This document shows, in pieces, positions 1 to 8,774 of a stretch of 64,000 nucleotides of DNA (position 1 is its first letter; every line of letters starts with the position of its first letter). The position numbers were made by a program, and so were the translations under genes. The notes under the pieces were generated by a model, which was not told where the DNA came from, made no database searches, and worked only from the letters and a program-made list of their open reading frames with translations. Source of the stretch: Pseudovibrio sp. M1P-2-3 (lineage in GTDB: Bacteria > Pseudomonadota > Alphaproteobacteria > Rhizobiales > Stappiaceae); assembly GCF_031501865.1 (NCBI RefSeq), contig NZ_JARRCW010000001.1:2811001-2875000 (forward strand). The letters are read 5' to 3'.

Positions 1-50
1 GTTCCATATTCGGGTAAAAAGAACTTCTCACATGAGGGGCGCTAAGCACT

Positions 51-2336
51 ATGCGTATTCGTCGGTTAATTTATTTGGGCACAGCAGCCTCAGCATTTTG
101 TTTATCTGGGATATCTTCACATCCTGCACTAGCAAATTTAACCAATGAATTTCATAGTGTTACGCCTATTTCCAAGCCTCTAGGGACTAGTAAAAAAAGA
201 GTATCCCAAACGCTCTCTCTGGATAAGGCTGGACATTTTCCAAAAGCCAAACCGGCACAAGTGCCTCCCATTGTAGCCACCTCACCAACAACACAGTCGG
301 CCCTTGAAACTGCCCCAGCATCTCCCAAGCAGGCCATTGCTTATGCCGCTGAGCCTGCCCACGGCGCGGTTTCCAATCAAAGCCCACAACAACAGCTAAC
401 CGAAAATTATTTTCCACAGAAAGAGGTTATATCTGGTTCCCCCGCAACACTGGAAGCTTTGAAAAAAGGCCTTATCGATGTGAAGTCTGGCCGCATTCAA
501 CAAGCTTTAAATGTTCACGCCAGTCTTCCAGATACGCTGGATCGCCGTATTCTAGAGTGGCAGCTGATGGTGAATGGCGGTCCATCGGTTCCCATTGCTT
601 TAATTACTGAGTTTGCGGGTAAAGCTCCCTACTGGCCTTCCCCGGAAATTGCTCGCACAAGAGCAGAGGCATCTCTAGCCGCTGCAAACTTACGGCCTCA
701 ACAAGTTATTTCCGCTTTTGCAGGATCGCAGCCGGAAAGCTTTAGCGGAAAAATTGCACTGGCAAAAGCGTATGTGACAACTGGTCAAAACACTAAAGCG
801 CGTGAACTGATCGCCCCTATTTGGAAAACAAACCCGCTCGAGAAGCAGGAAACTGGTTTTCTACGAAACTTTGGAAGAGTTTTGACACAGGAAGACCATC
901 GCCTAAGGGCTGAAATGCTGCTGTATCGGGACAGAACCAGAGCTGCTGAGCGGTTGTTACCTCATCTCACCCATAATCATCAGCGCTATATGAAAGCCCG
1001 CATTGCATCCATTCGCAAAGCAAAGAACGCAGAAAAGCAGCTGGCGGCTGTACCGAGGTCCATGCAATCTGAACCCGGTTATCTGTTTGCACTGATCAAG
1101 AGAGCAAGAAGCCGCTCTGATTATTTATCTGCTGCCAAGTACCTGGATCAAGCACCAACCAATCCTGACAAGCTGGTTAACCCTGATGAATGGTGGGTTC
1201 AAAGACGGGTTGTCTCCCGTATGCTTTTGGAAAAAGGAGAGGCAAAGCGGGCCTATTCCATTGCAGCAAATCACTCAGCACAATCTGCAGGCAGTTATAC
1301 GGAGGCTGAGTGGCACGCAGGTTGGTATGCGCTGCGGTTCTTAAACAATCCGCAAGTAGCTGAAAAGCACTTTAAAAATATCACCAAGCGCGCCAAAACT
1401 CCCATCACCCTTTCCAAGGCTTATTATTGGATTGGCCGATCAAGGGAAGCTACGGGAGATGTGAATGGCGCGATTTCCGCCTACAGGAGCGCAGGGAAAT
1501 TTGGTACTGCATTTTATGGTCAGCTGGCACTTGCCAAATTGAGCGAGACATCAATTCCTCTGGTCGTTCACACCAAGCCATCAGCTGCTGAAAAAGTCCA
1601 GTTTGAGCAAAACGAGCTGGTGCAGGCCATTCGCCGAATGGATGCAGCAGGCTTCCATCAAGAGACATTGCTGCTCTATAAGCACTTGGCTGAAAAGCTT
1701 AATAGTAACAGCCAAATTCAATTACTCACGCAACTCGCTGAAGAAAAAGGCCGCTACAACTGGTCCTTGATGATCGGTAAGTTGGCCTATGCGAAACGCT
1801 TGAGTGCAAACTCCCTTGCCTATCCGACCTCCGCAATTCCATCAAAAACCGTTATTACCGATGGCGTTGAAAAGCCTATGGTCTACGCTATTGCTCGGCA
1901 AGAAAGCGCTTTTGACCCTAAAGCAAAAAGCAGCGCAGGTGCCCTTGGCCTTCTTCAGCTCATGCCGGGGACAGCACGCGAAACAGCCAAGTCAATTGGT
2001 GTAACCTACCAAAAGTCGAAGCTGACAAATGACCCGGCTTATAATGCCACCCTTGGAGCCAAACATCTCGATGAACTTATCGCCAAGTTTAATGGATCCT
2101 ACATTCTGACATTTGCTGCCTACAATGCCGGAAAAGGCAAGGTGGAAGAATGGATCAGGCGTTTTGGAGACCCGCGGGACCCGAAAGTTGATCCTATTGA
2201 CTGGATAGAGATGATTCCCTACGGGGAGACACGAAGCTACGTCCAACGCATCACTGAAAATCTGCAGGTTTATAGGCATAAACTTCAACAAAAACCTCTG
2301 ACAATTGTTGAAGATATTACACGGGTCAGCTCTTAG
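51..2336 (+). CDS. Soluble lytic murein transglycosylase (Slt70-like, SLT domain)
   Basis: The 761-residue protein has an N-terminal hydrophobic segment (about residues 7-28) that looks like a signal peptide, so it should act on peptidoglycan in the periplasm. A long alpha-helical, Ala/Lys-rich middle resembles the superhelical ring of Slt70-type enzymes. The C-terminal catalytic SLT domain spans about residues 600-735. It contains the typical ARQES stretch with the catalytic Glu near residue 617, followed by SSAGALGLLQLMPGTA and later AAYNAGKGKV, all hallmarks of family 1 lytic transglycosylases that cleave MurNAc-GlcNAc to 1,6-anhydro products. The length fits large soluble Slt proteins. 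The ATG at 51 is preceded by a GAGGGG-like site. The gene stands alone. The family call is firm; the exact subfamily is less so. Confidence 0.9.
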   Translation: MRIRRLIYLGTAASAFCLSGISSHPALANLTNEFHSVTPISKPLGTSKKRVSQTLSLDKAGHFPKAKPAQVPPIVATSPTTQSALETAPASPKQAIAYAAEPAHGAVSNQSPQQQLTENYFPQKEVISGSPATLEALKKGLIDVKSGRIQQALNVHASLPDTLDRRILEWQLMVNGGPSVPIALITEFAGKAPYWPSPEIARTRAEASLAAANLRPQQVISAFAGSQPESFSGKIALAKAYVTTGQNTKARELIAPIWKTNPLEKQETGFLRNFGRVLTQEDHRLRAEMLLYRDRTRAAERLLPHLTHNHQRYMKARIASIRKAKNAEKQLAAVPRSMQSEPGYLFALIKRARSRSDYLSAAKYLDQAPTNPDKLVNPDEWWVQRRVVSRMLLEKGEAKRAYSIAANHSAQSAGSYTEAEWHAGWYALRFLNNPQVAEKHFKNITKRAKTPITLSKAYYWIGRSREATGDVNGAISAYRSAGKFGTAFYGQLALAKLSETSIPLVVHTKPSAAEKVQFEQNELVQAIRRMDAAGFHQETLLLYKHLAEKLNSNSQIQLLTQLAEEKGRYNWSLMIGKLAYAKRLSANSLAYPTSAIPSKTVITDGVEKPMVYAIARQESAFDPKAKSSAGALGLLQLMPGTARETAKSIGVTYQKSKLTNDPAYNATLGAKHLDELIAKFNGSYILTFAAYNAGKGKVEEWIRRFGDPRDPKVDPIDWIEMIPYGETRSYVQRITENLQVYRHKLQQKPLTIVEDITRVSS

Positions 2337-2462
2337 ATAGCTTCAGTAGTTTTCTTTCTACTCTCAGCTAGCATTTTGATGAGTTGGCCCCCCTCTAAAT
2401 CCTAGGGATTGACTCCTGAAGTCCTAGATCTCCCAATGGGGCCAATAGGATTTCAAAGTTAC

Positions 2463-2517
2463 AGGAGGGCTCGATGTTGGAACGAACCGCATTGTCAATG
2501 GTGAAGCTTTGGTGACT
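2463..2517 (+). promoter_or_regulatory. Strong Shine-Dalgarno serving a 13-codon upstream ORF before the hydrolase gene
   Basis: A perfect AGGAGG lies at 2463-2468, five bases before an ATG at 2474. That ATG opens a 13-codon frame ending at a TGA at 2513-2515, two bases before the ATG (2518) of the alpha/beta hydrolase. The hydrolase ATG itself has no good ribosome-binding site. Either the short frame is a leader whose translation is coupled to the downstream gene, or a one-base change has separated the real start from the reading frame. Confidence 0.45.
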
Positions 2518-3384
2518 ATGCAGCCAAGCCTTTTCACTTGGAAGGCGGAGGATGGTTTGCAGTTGGCAGCTCGTATTTGGAAAGCCAGACACGAGACAGC
2601 CGCGCCCCTGTTATGCCTGAGCGGTTTGACGCGAAATTCCCGCGACTTCGGTGCAATAGCAGAGTATTTGCAGGCCCGTGGTAGAACAGTGATCGCCATG
2701 GACTATCGTGGAAGGGGAGAATCTCAGTATGCTCAAGATTATAAGAGCTATTCTCTTGAGCAGGAATCCGCGGATATTGAAGCTGGACTACTAGAACTGG
2801 GTATTGATGAGTTTTCGATTCTTGGAACATCACGGGGCGGCTTTCACGCCATGCTTCTCTCCCTCAAAATGCCAGAGAAATTGAAGGGGGTCATTCTCAA
2901 CGATATAGGCCCGGTTTTAAACCCTCTAGGACTGGCGGATATTGTAGAATATGTGGGCACACATATGACAGCCGCATCTATTGACGAGGCAGCTCACTAC
3001 CAAAAGTCATTACATTCAAAATATTTCACCAGCTTATGCGATAGGGGCTGGGTGAGATTTGCTCAGCAACTCTATTCGTCAACTGATGGAAGGGGTGAAG
3101 TAACGCTGGCTTATGATAGGAAACTTGGCGATGCAACCCGGGAGACCTATGATCCATCGCTAAATACAGAATTCTGGCCCCTGTTTGCAGGCCTAAAACC
3201 TCTAAAGCATCTGTTAGTTGCAGGCTCAAACTCCCCACTCCTGTCAAAAGATGCCATCACAGCCAAGCAGGACGCTCACCCCCATATGGAAACACATATT
3301 GTTACAGATGAGGGACATGCCCCATTGCTTTGGGATGCAAAAACGCAAGAAAGAGTCGAAGCTTTTCTTCAAAAACTTAGCTAA
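2518..3384 (+). CDS. Alpha/beta-fold hydrolase
   Basis: The 288-residue protein has the alpha/beta hydrolase fold signature. An early PLLCLSGLTRNSRDF stretch provides the oxyanion-hole region. The nucleophile elbow is GTSRGG (Ser about residue 98), and a late DEGHAPLLWD holds the probable catalytic His. A central DYRGRGES segment is typical of esterase- or peroxidase-like members. The substrate cannot be told. The start is uncertain: the only strong ribosome-binding site serves a 13-codon frame at 2474 just upstream, and an in-frame TTG at 2509 is the alternative. No neighbouring gene shares the operon. Confidence 0.8.
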   Translation: MQPSLFTWKAEDGLQLAARIWKARHETAAPLLCLSGLTRNSRDFGAIAEYLQARGRTVIAMDYRGRGESQYAQDYKSYSLEQESADIEAGLLELGIDEFSILGTSRGGFHAMLLSLKMPEKLKGVILNDIGPVLNPLGLADIVEYVGTHMTAASIDEAAHYQKSLHSKYFTSLCDRGWVRFAQQLYSSTDGRGEVTLAYDRKLGDATRETYDPSLNTEFWPLFAGLKPLKHLLVAGSNSPLLSKDAITAKQDAHPHMETHIVTDEGHAPLLWDAKTQERVEAFLQKLS

Positions 3385-3445
3385 ACGCCATAAAAGTAAG
3401 TCTCATCGATAAGATAAAACACACATAAGCACTCAGTAATGGCGA

Positions 3446-3471
3446 TAAAAAAGCCGCCAGATTTGGCGGCT
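3446..3471 (-). terminator. Rho-independent terminator of the first porin gene
   Basis: A perfect 7-bp stem (AGCCGCC / GGCGGCT) with a six-base loop is followed on the minus strand by a run of T. It lies 23 bases past the porin stop codon. Confidence 0.85.
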
Positions 3472-3493
3472 CTCTAGATGAAGGCTATATGTA

Positions 3494-4717
3494 CTAGAAT
3501 GTACGCTGAACTCTGAGCAAAGCACTGGCTTCGGTGTAGTCGTCCTCATGCTTTACATCTGTTCGTGCGATTCCGAAATCAACACCGAATTCCAGACCAT
3601 TAACCGGTGCCCATGCGACATCCCAGTCAAACGCCCAACGGGAGTAATCGTTTTGCGGCGCCCCTTCCGGCGTATCCACATCCACATAACTGGTATCAAA
3701 ATCTACCCGCACTTCCGGCGTGAAATAGTGCGTATATCCACCTGAAACCGCTATACCCTGAGTTTTTCCCGAGTGGTCATCGAGGTAGTAGACATCAAAG
3801 ACATCATCCACATTCAAATAGCGAAGAGCCGCATCCGCATATTGAACTTGCAAGGCGATAGCGTCGCCATCCCCCAACATAGGCAGGTTGATAATGGTTC
3901 CAGCGCCAATCGCCCAGCCAGCTTTACTTTGTCTTCCTTGGGAAAGTGGACGTACGTCCTGAACCGCACCAGATAATTGAATGGCACCCCACGCTTGATC
4001 GAGACGCATGGCAATTACTCCGGCAGGTGCGCGGCTCCCCCCCGCCCCATTCACTCCATTCCAAACATAGACACCGTTAGTACGCTCTGACATATCCTCG
4101 GCAGATAAAGACAGGGACAGACCATTACCAAGAGCTGCTGTATAGCCAGCTACCCATGTATTTTCATCGGACCAATTCCGGTCCACCGACCCGTAGGTAG
4201 CTCCGGTAAAAAAGTCAAAGAACGAGGCAGTTCGCCCAAACGTAAACCCATTCATTTGAATGTAGGCAGCTTCCAGATGCATATCCGTGCGCTCTCCGCG
4301 GCGCAGATCTGGGTCGGAGTTCGTTGCATTACCTGCGGCCCAAGCCTCTGTTGAATCCACTGTGGCCTGCAACTCCGCATAGGCCTTTATTAGGCCAAAC
4401 TCACTATCAGTGTAAGTTTCAAGCATCAAGTCGGAGCGTGCCCGAAAGCGCATTCCATTTCGCTCGCGCTGATCCCAGTTATTTGGTTTTGACCCGAAAT
4501 TAAGTGCTTGCGCCTCTACACGCACCCGCCCCCCTAACCGTAAGCAGGTACTGGTTCCGGGAATATAATAGAACCCCTGCCCGAAAGCATCGCAAACCTC
4601 CACATAATTCGCTGGCTCTGCATACTGAAAACTCTCGGGACTGGTAGATAAGTCAGCAGCTTGGCCTGCCGATATTCCCAGAGGCAACCCGAAAATCGCT
4701 AGAAACTTGGCTTTCAT
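3494..4717 (-). CDS. Outer-membrane porin (Omp2/Porin_2 family), paralogue 1
   Basis: The 407-residue precursor has a signal peptide (MKAKFLAIFGLPLGISAGQA). The mature part begins like rhizobial/Brucella Omp2 porins: a YVEVCDAFGQGFYYIPGTSTCLRLGGRVRVE stretch with the family's conserved Cys pair, then an extended, aromatic and Gly-rich beta-barrel ending in Phe (VQRTF), the outer-membrane insertion signal. It should form a trimeric general-diffusion pore. The ATG at 4717 is chosen because a GAGGAA ribosome-binding site precedes it; the frame is open further upstream, but that extension would place 41 residues before the signal peptide. It is clearly more divergent than the two porins that follow and lacks their poly-Ala signal peptide. 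Confidence 0.9.
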   Translation of the reverse strand: MKAKFLAIFGLPLGISAGQAADLSTSPESFQYAEPANYVEVCDAFGQGFYYIPGTSTCLRLGGRVRVEAQALNFGSKPNNWDQRERNGMRFRARSDLMLETYTDSEFGLIKAYAELQATVDSTEAWAAGNATNSDPDLRRGERTDMHLEAAYIQMNGFTFGRTASFFDFFTGATYGSVDRNWSDENTWVAGYTAALGNGLSLSLSAEDMSERTNGVYVWNGVNGAGGSRAPAGVIAMRLDQAWGAIQLSGAVQDVRPLSQGRQSKAGWAIGAGTIINLPMLGDGDAIALQVQYADAALRYLNVDDVFDVYYLDDHSGKTQGIAVSGGYTHYFTPEVRVDFDTSYVDVDTPEGAPQNDYSRWAFDWDVAWAPVNGLEFGVDFGIARTDVKHEDDYTEASALLRVQRTF

Positions 4718-5282
4718 GAAATGTTCCTCAAAAGTCACTCCAGCTTGATGAAGCCACCAAGCTGATCCCCACGACTGGAGCCCCAGAAAACAAATTACGC
4801 TAAAGAAACACTGGAAATATGCTCTCGTCTTTTCTGGCACTCATTACGTAACCTAGACAATTATGCCATTGCAATTTTTGCGCAATTGCCGTGGTTTGGC
4901 GGATAAGAAACACTTACGAGTTTGAAGGAGGTGGAACAAAGCGGGGGGATTACGCTCAATGTAATTCAAGCGGGGAGTTAGCATTGGAGTTTTTAAGGGG
5001 GCTCTTTGGTTAGCTGCAAAAGCTTGCCCCTGAAAAAGGGGAACCCGACGGGTTGGACGCCGCCGGGTTTGAGAGACTGATTGGAGATCAGGACTAATCA
5101 TACCAACCAGAGCTAGAATATCGTGTGACATCAATGTCTGTCACTTCCTCAAATTTAGGCATAATGACGCAAAATTGCAACAGTCAATACCTTACCAATT
5201 TGTAACAGGTGGGAAAAGTGTAATCTTTATGAGCCAGCCCTTTGATACACTGACAGGGTAAACACCTATATCAAAATACAAA
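4718..5282. other. Intergenic region upstream of porin 1
   Basis: No supportable gene is seen here. A 93-codon minus-strand frame (4853-5134) has no recognisable domain, and its composition looks non-coding. The stretch should contain the porin 1 promoter, but no clear sigma-70 pair was assigned. Confidence 0.5.
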
Positions 5283-5316
5283 AAGGCCCCGATGGCCTAA
5301 GCCACCGGAGCCCTCT
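5283..5316 (-). terminator. Rho-independent terminator of the second porin gene
   Basis: A 12-bp stem with two G-U pairs (GGCCCCGATGGC against GCCACCGGAGCC) is followed on the minus strand by five T. It lies 40 bases past the porin stop. Confidence 0.85.
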
Positions 5317-5356
5317 TTCCGCCAAAAGCAGAAACCTTTAAATCTGAAGTATCAGA

Positions 5357-6604
5357 TTAGAAGGAGAACTGAACGCGGGAACCAACGTAGAGTTCGTCTT
5401 CGTCAGCACCACCGTCGTAATCGTGATTAACCCAGCCAGCAGCAGCACCGATCAGGAGACCGGAAACTGGTGTCCAGAATACGGAAGCATCAACAGCAGT
5501 ACGATCGTAGTCTGCATCAAGGTCACCCAGATCCAGATCCATGTAAGAGGCATCAATAGTACCAGTTACAGTATCAGTAAGCGCATGCTCGATACCAAAT
5601 GCGAGTGCATAACCGTGTGTACCGGCTGCATCAAGAACTGCTGTTTCGTCAGCGTCGTCACCAAGATCAAGTCCGGAGATTCCGCCACCAAAGCCGAGGT
5701 AGCTCAGAGCGCTATCAGCATACGCTGCTTGGAAGGCCACTTGTGTACCTTCGCCCAGCATACCTGTTGTGAAAGTTGCCTGCAGAGCGAAACCGTAGTC
5801 TTGATCGTTGTCCTGACGAGTTTCCCAGTCTGTTGACGTGATTACAGAAGTATATGTACCGGTAAGGTCACCATTATCATCCTCATCTGCCGTTGTTACT
5901 ACATCTGTGTCCGTACCAGAGTCAACAAGTGGGCGATCTGCTGTGTTATGCAACGCACCAGCCAACTTGAAGGAACCCCAACCCTGCTCAATAGTTACAG
6001 CAGCTGTTACGTCGATGGAGTTGTCTTCACCAGCGCGGTAAGAAGAATCTTCCAGACCGATAGCAGCAGTTACGCCGTTACCGAAGGCTTTGGAGTAGGA
6101 AACCTGCAGTGGGCTCTCGCCTTCACCGTTAACGCCAGCTGGAGCGATGATGGAGTAACCATCGAAGCCGTAGAATACAGATTCAGTTGTACCGAATGTG
6201 AATGCACCCAAATCGTTGGAGATTTGAACATATGTGTCATCCAGAGCGATATCGTCGGAAGCATCACCACGGTAGTTACCGATCACAGCTGTGTATGTGG
6301 AAATCAGGCCGATTTCAGACTGTGTGCGGGAGTGCAGGTAGATGTAACCGCGGGCATATGAAGCGTGATCTTCATAGCCTTCGTTGTTGTCTTCTGCCAA
6401 ATCGCCAGATACGATTGTTGCGCGAATACGGCCAGCAACACGGATACATGTGTCGGAGCCTGGCAGCTGGAAGTAGCCAGCGCCGTATGCGTCACAAACC
6501 TGTACGTAGTCTACTGGTTCAGCAACAACTGGGAGATCTGCTGCAGAAGCAGATGTGGCAGCAGCAGCGGCAGCGGCTGCAAGTGCAATAGTTTTCAAGT
6601 TCAT
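5357..6604 (-). CDS. Outer-membrane porin (Omp2/Porin_2 family), paralogue 2
   Basis: The 415-residue precursor carries a poly-Ala signal peptide ending SASAADL. The mature N terminus (VDYVQVCDAYGAGYF, then the second Cys in LPGSDTC) is typical of Omp2-type porins, and the barrel ends in SRVQFSF. The first 60 or so residues are nearly identical to paralogue 3, and the two diverge in the acidic, variable loops. A loop near residues 225-260, rich in Asp and Thr, is about 35 residues longer than the matching loop in paralogue 3. The ATG at 6604 follows an AAGGTCAGGA ribosome-binding site that is also present before paralogue 3. It was probably formed by tandem duplication. Confidence 0.92.
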   Translation of the reverse strand: MNLKTIALAAAAAAAATSASAADLPVVAEPVDYVQVCDAYGAGYFQLPGSDTCIRVAGRIRATIVSGDLAEDNNEGYEDHASYARGYIYLHSRTQSEIGLISTYTAVIGNYRGDASDDIALDDTYVQISNDLGAFTFGTTESVFYGFDGYSIIAPAGVNGEGESPLQVSYSKAFGNGVTAAIGLEDSSYRAGEDNSIDVTAAVTIEQGWGSFKLAGALHNTADRPLVDSGTDTDVVTTADEDDNGDLTGTYTSVITSTDWETRQDNDQDYGFALQATFTTGMLGEGTQVAFQAAYADSALSYLGFGGGISGLDLGDDADETAVLDAAGTHGYALAFGIEHALTDTVTGTIDASYMDLDLGDLDADYDRTAVDASVFWTPVSGLLIGAAAGWVNHDYDGGADEDELYVGSRVQFSF

Positions 6605-7038
6605 AATAAAATCCTGACCTTCCAAAAAGTCTCTCAAACAAGAGCGTATTCAACGGTTTGGACCCGTTGAGCCCTTTCCCCGAGCGCTTCTGCAGTCTCC
6701 AGTTACTCAAATGAGTAGCGAGTCCTGCCTAAGCGATGCGCCATATGTGACTAATATTTTGAAAGGGGACAATAGAAATGGGTCTGTTATAGCCCATTGA
6801 AAACATCTGGTTATTTTGTGTGTAACAAAATCGCAACACGGTATTTTTGTAGGAAACCATCAAAATTGGCAATTTGCGCAAATTAAAATATTCAATAAAT
6901 ACAGTTAGTTATAGAAATACATAGTAGCCATCACATTTATGCATACCTATTATGCATACTGCATACTTAAAAACTGCATGTGGAAATATATCCTCGCAAT
7001 CTCGAATTTCCTTTGAAACTTCCTAGGGAAAATAAAGA
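6605..7038. promoter_or_regulatory. Upstream region of porin 2 with three TGCATAC heptamers
   Basis: No gene is seen. The AT-rich stretch holds three copies of TGCATAC, at 6940-6946, 6953-6959 and 6960-6966, the last two directly abutting. A further copy occurs in the upstream region of the paralogous porin 3 (8476-8482). This suggests a shared regulatory site; the cognate factor is unknown. Confidence 0.4.
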
Positions 7039-7064
7039 GAGCCCCAACAAAAATGCCGGGGCTC
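7039..7064 (-). terminator. Hairpin terminator of the third porin gene
   Basis: An inverted repeat GAGCCCC / GGGGCTC with a 12-base loop lies 34 bases past the porin stop. It is followed on the minus strand by a T-rich but interrupted tail. Confidence 0.65.
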
Positions 7065-7097
7065 CCAATCCAAAGTGCCTTAAATGACACTCATGAA

Positions 7098-8234
7098 TTA
7101 GAATGTGTACTGAACACGTGTACCAACGCGGATGTCGTCAGCGTCGGAATCTGCACCAGAAACTTCCAGATCAGTGTTAGCCCAACCAGCATCTACACCA
7201 AGCACGAGGCCGGATACCGGAGACCAAGCAACTGATGCATCAATAGCTGTGCGATCAAGCTCGAGATCAACATGCTCTTCTGTTTCCAGAGAAAGGTAAG
7301 AAGCATCCAGAGCCAGTGTCACAGTCTCGGTCAGGCTGTGCTCGATACCTGCTGCTACAGCAAAACCATTCGCGCCATATGTGTCCAGCATATCAGCATC
7401 ATAGTCGGTGCCAGCGTATTCTTCACCAGTTACACCCACGTAAGAAACAGCAGAGTCAACATATGCTGCCTGGAAAGCAAACTCAGTACCGGAGGCAATT
7501 GCATCCAAGTTTGCAATTACTGTACCCTGAATTGCGTAACCGTAATCATTGTCAGCTTTTTCACCAGCAATATCTGCAGTGTTGTGCAACGCACCGGCCA
7601 GACGGAAAGAGCCCCAACCCTGCTCAATGCCAACTGCCGCAATTACGTTGGCAGAGTTGTTTGCACCATCACGGTAATCAGAATCTTCTACAGACAAGGT
7701 TGCAGTTACACCGTTACCGAAAGAACGGTTGTAGGAGATCTGCAAAGTATCATTATCAGACAGCGCCTGATCAACAACACCAACTACAGTGTAGCCAGTA
7801 AACGCATCAAATGCAGAAGTTGTACGACCAATTGTCAGAGCGCCAGTGTTATTGGAGAACTGAATGTATGCATCACCAATTGTCGCGCTATCGTTGGCCT
7901 GTTCATCAAAATCACCGCGGATTTCGGTGAACGTACGGATCAGGCCAATTTCGCTCTGAGTTGCAGAGTAGAGACGAACGTAACCGCGAGCCAGAGAATC
8001 GTGATCAGAGTACTCAGAATCGTTATCCAGGTTACCGGAAACGATTTGGGCACGGATACGGCCGCCAACACGAACGCATGTGTCGGAGCCTGGCAGCATG
8101 AAGTAACCAGCACCGTATGCGTCACAAACCTGTACGTAGTCTACAGGCTCGGCAACAACAGGAAGGTCTGCAGCAGAAGCAGAAGTGGCAGCAGCAGCGG
8201 CGGCAGCAGCCAGCGCGATAGATTTAAAGTTCAT
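7098..8234 (-). CDS. Outer-membrane porin (Omp2/Porin_2 family), paralogue 3
   Basis: The 378-residue precursor has the same poly-Ala signal peptide and mature N terminus (VDYVQVCDAYGAGYF) as paralogue 2, and ends in the barrel signature TRVQYTF. The two genes share long near-identical DNA blocks at the 5' end and at the ALHNTAD segment, whereas loops facing the outside differ. It is the shortest of the three tandem porins. The ATG at 8234 follows AAGGTCAGGA. General diffusion of small hydrophilic solutes is the expected role; expressing paralogues with different loops could change permeability or phage and antibody recognition, which is inference. Confidence 0.92.
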   Translation of the reverse strand: MNFKSIALAAAAAAAATSASAADLPVVAEPVDYVQVCDAYGAGYFMLPGSDTCVRVGGRIRAQIVSGNLDNDSEYSDHDSLARGYVRLYSATQSEIGLIRTFTEIRGDFDEQANDSATIGDAYIQFSNNTGALTIGRTTSAFDAFTGYTVVGVVDQALSDNDTLQISYNRSFGNGVTATLSVEDSDYRDGANNSANVIAAVGIEQGWGSFRLAGALHNTADIAGEKADNDYGYAIQGTVIANLDAIASGTEFAFQAAYVDSAVSYVGVTGEEYAGTDYDADMLDTYGANGFAVAAGIEHSLTETVTLALDASYLSLETEEHVDLELDRTAIDASVAWSPVSGLVLGVDAGWANTDLEVSGADSDADDIRVGTRVQYTF

Positions 8235-8774
8235 AGTTCCTGACCTTTTCAGAAGCTCTCAATATTCAGGGATTGAGCGAGGCTGTTTGGACCAGTCACG
8301 CCCTTTAAAAAAAATCGGACAGATGCACGTTGAATGCGTTTATTGATGCGCTTAAGAAGCACCTTCACATCAGCGCTCGCCCGTGACACGGAACCTAGGT
8401 CAAGATCATGAATTAATGCAACCTACATGCATTATATTTATATCTATATATTATAGTGCGTTAGCATATGTTGCATGCATACCACATATTGTTCGATAAG
8501 ATCGAACCAATGAAACAGCAACTACAATTTTCTAGAATCTAGTGGGAGAAAAACGGCGGAAATCCGTAACACTCAATAGGATAGTTTTGCACAATAAGTG
8601 TCTCTACTACCCAATTAGACGCGATGAGCAAAAGCTCCGGCTTTCTTGTTTACCATCCTTCAAAGGAAGGCTTGGCAAAAACTATCAGGCTATAGACCTA
8701 TTTATTTTCTGTATGTAGCATGTCTTTCTGGTATCAGAAATATAATTTTATCTGGTATTATCGAGGAGAAAGAC
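8235..8774. other. Divergent intergenic region between porin 3 and the acyl-CoA synthetase
   Basis: No gene is seen. An AT-rich tract at 8410-8490 (TATATTTATATCTATATATTA) with one TGCATAC at 8476-8482 probably holds the porin 3 promoter. The plus-strand promoter was not identified. Confidence 0.4.

Noticed and set aside
4853-5134. A 93-codon minus-strand frame upstream of porin 1
   Set aside because: No domain, weak start context, and composition unlike the neighbouring genes.
7272-8243. A 323-codon plus-strand frame opposite porin 3
   Set aside because: It is the antisense shadow of a clear porin gene, is Cys/Val-rich without domain features, and has no ribosome-binding site.
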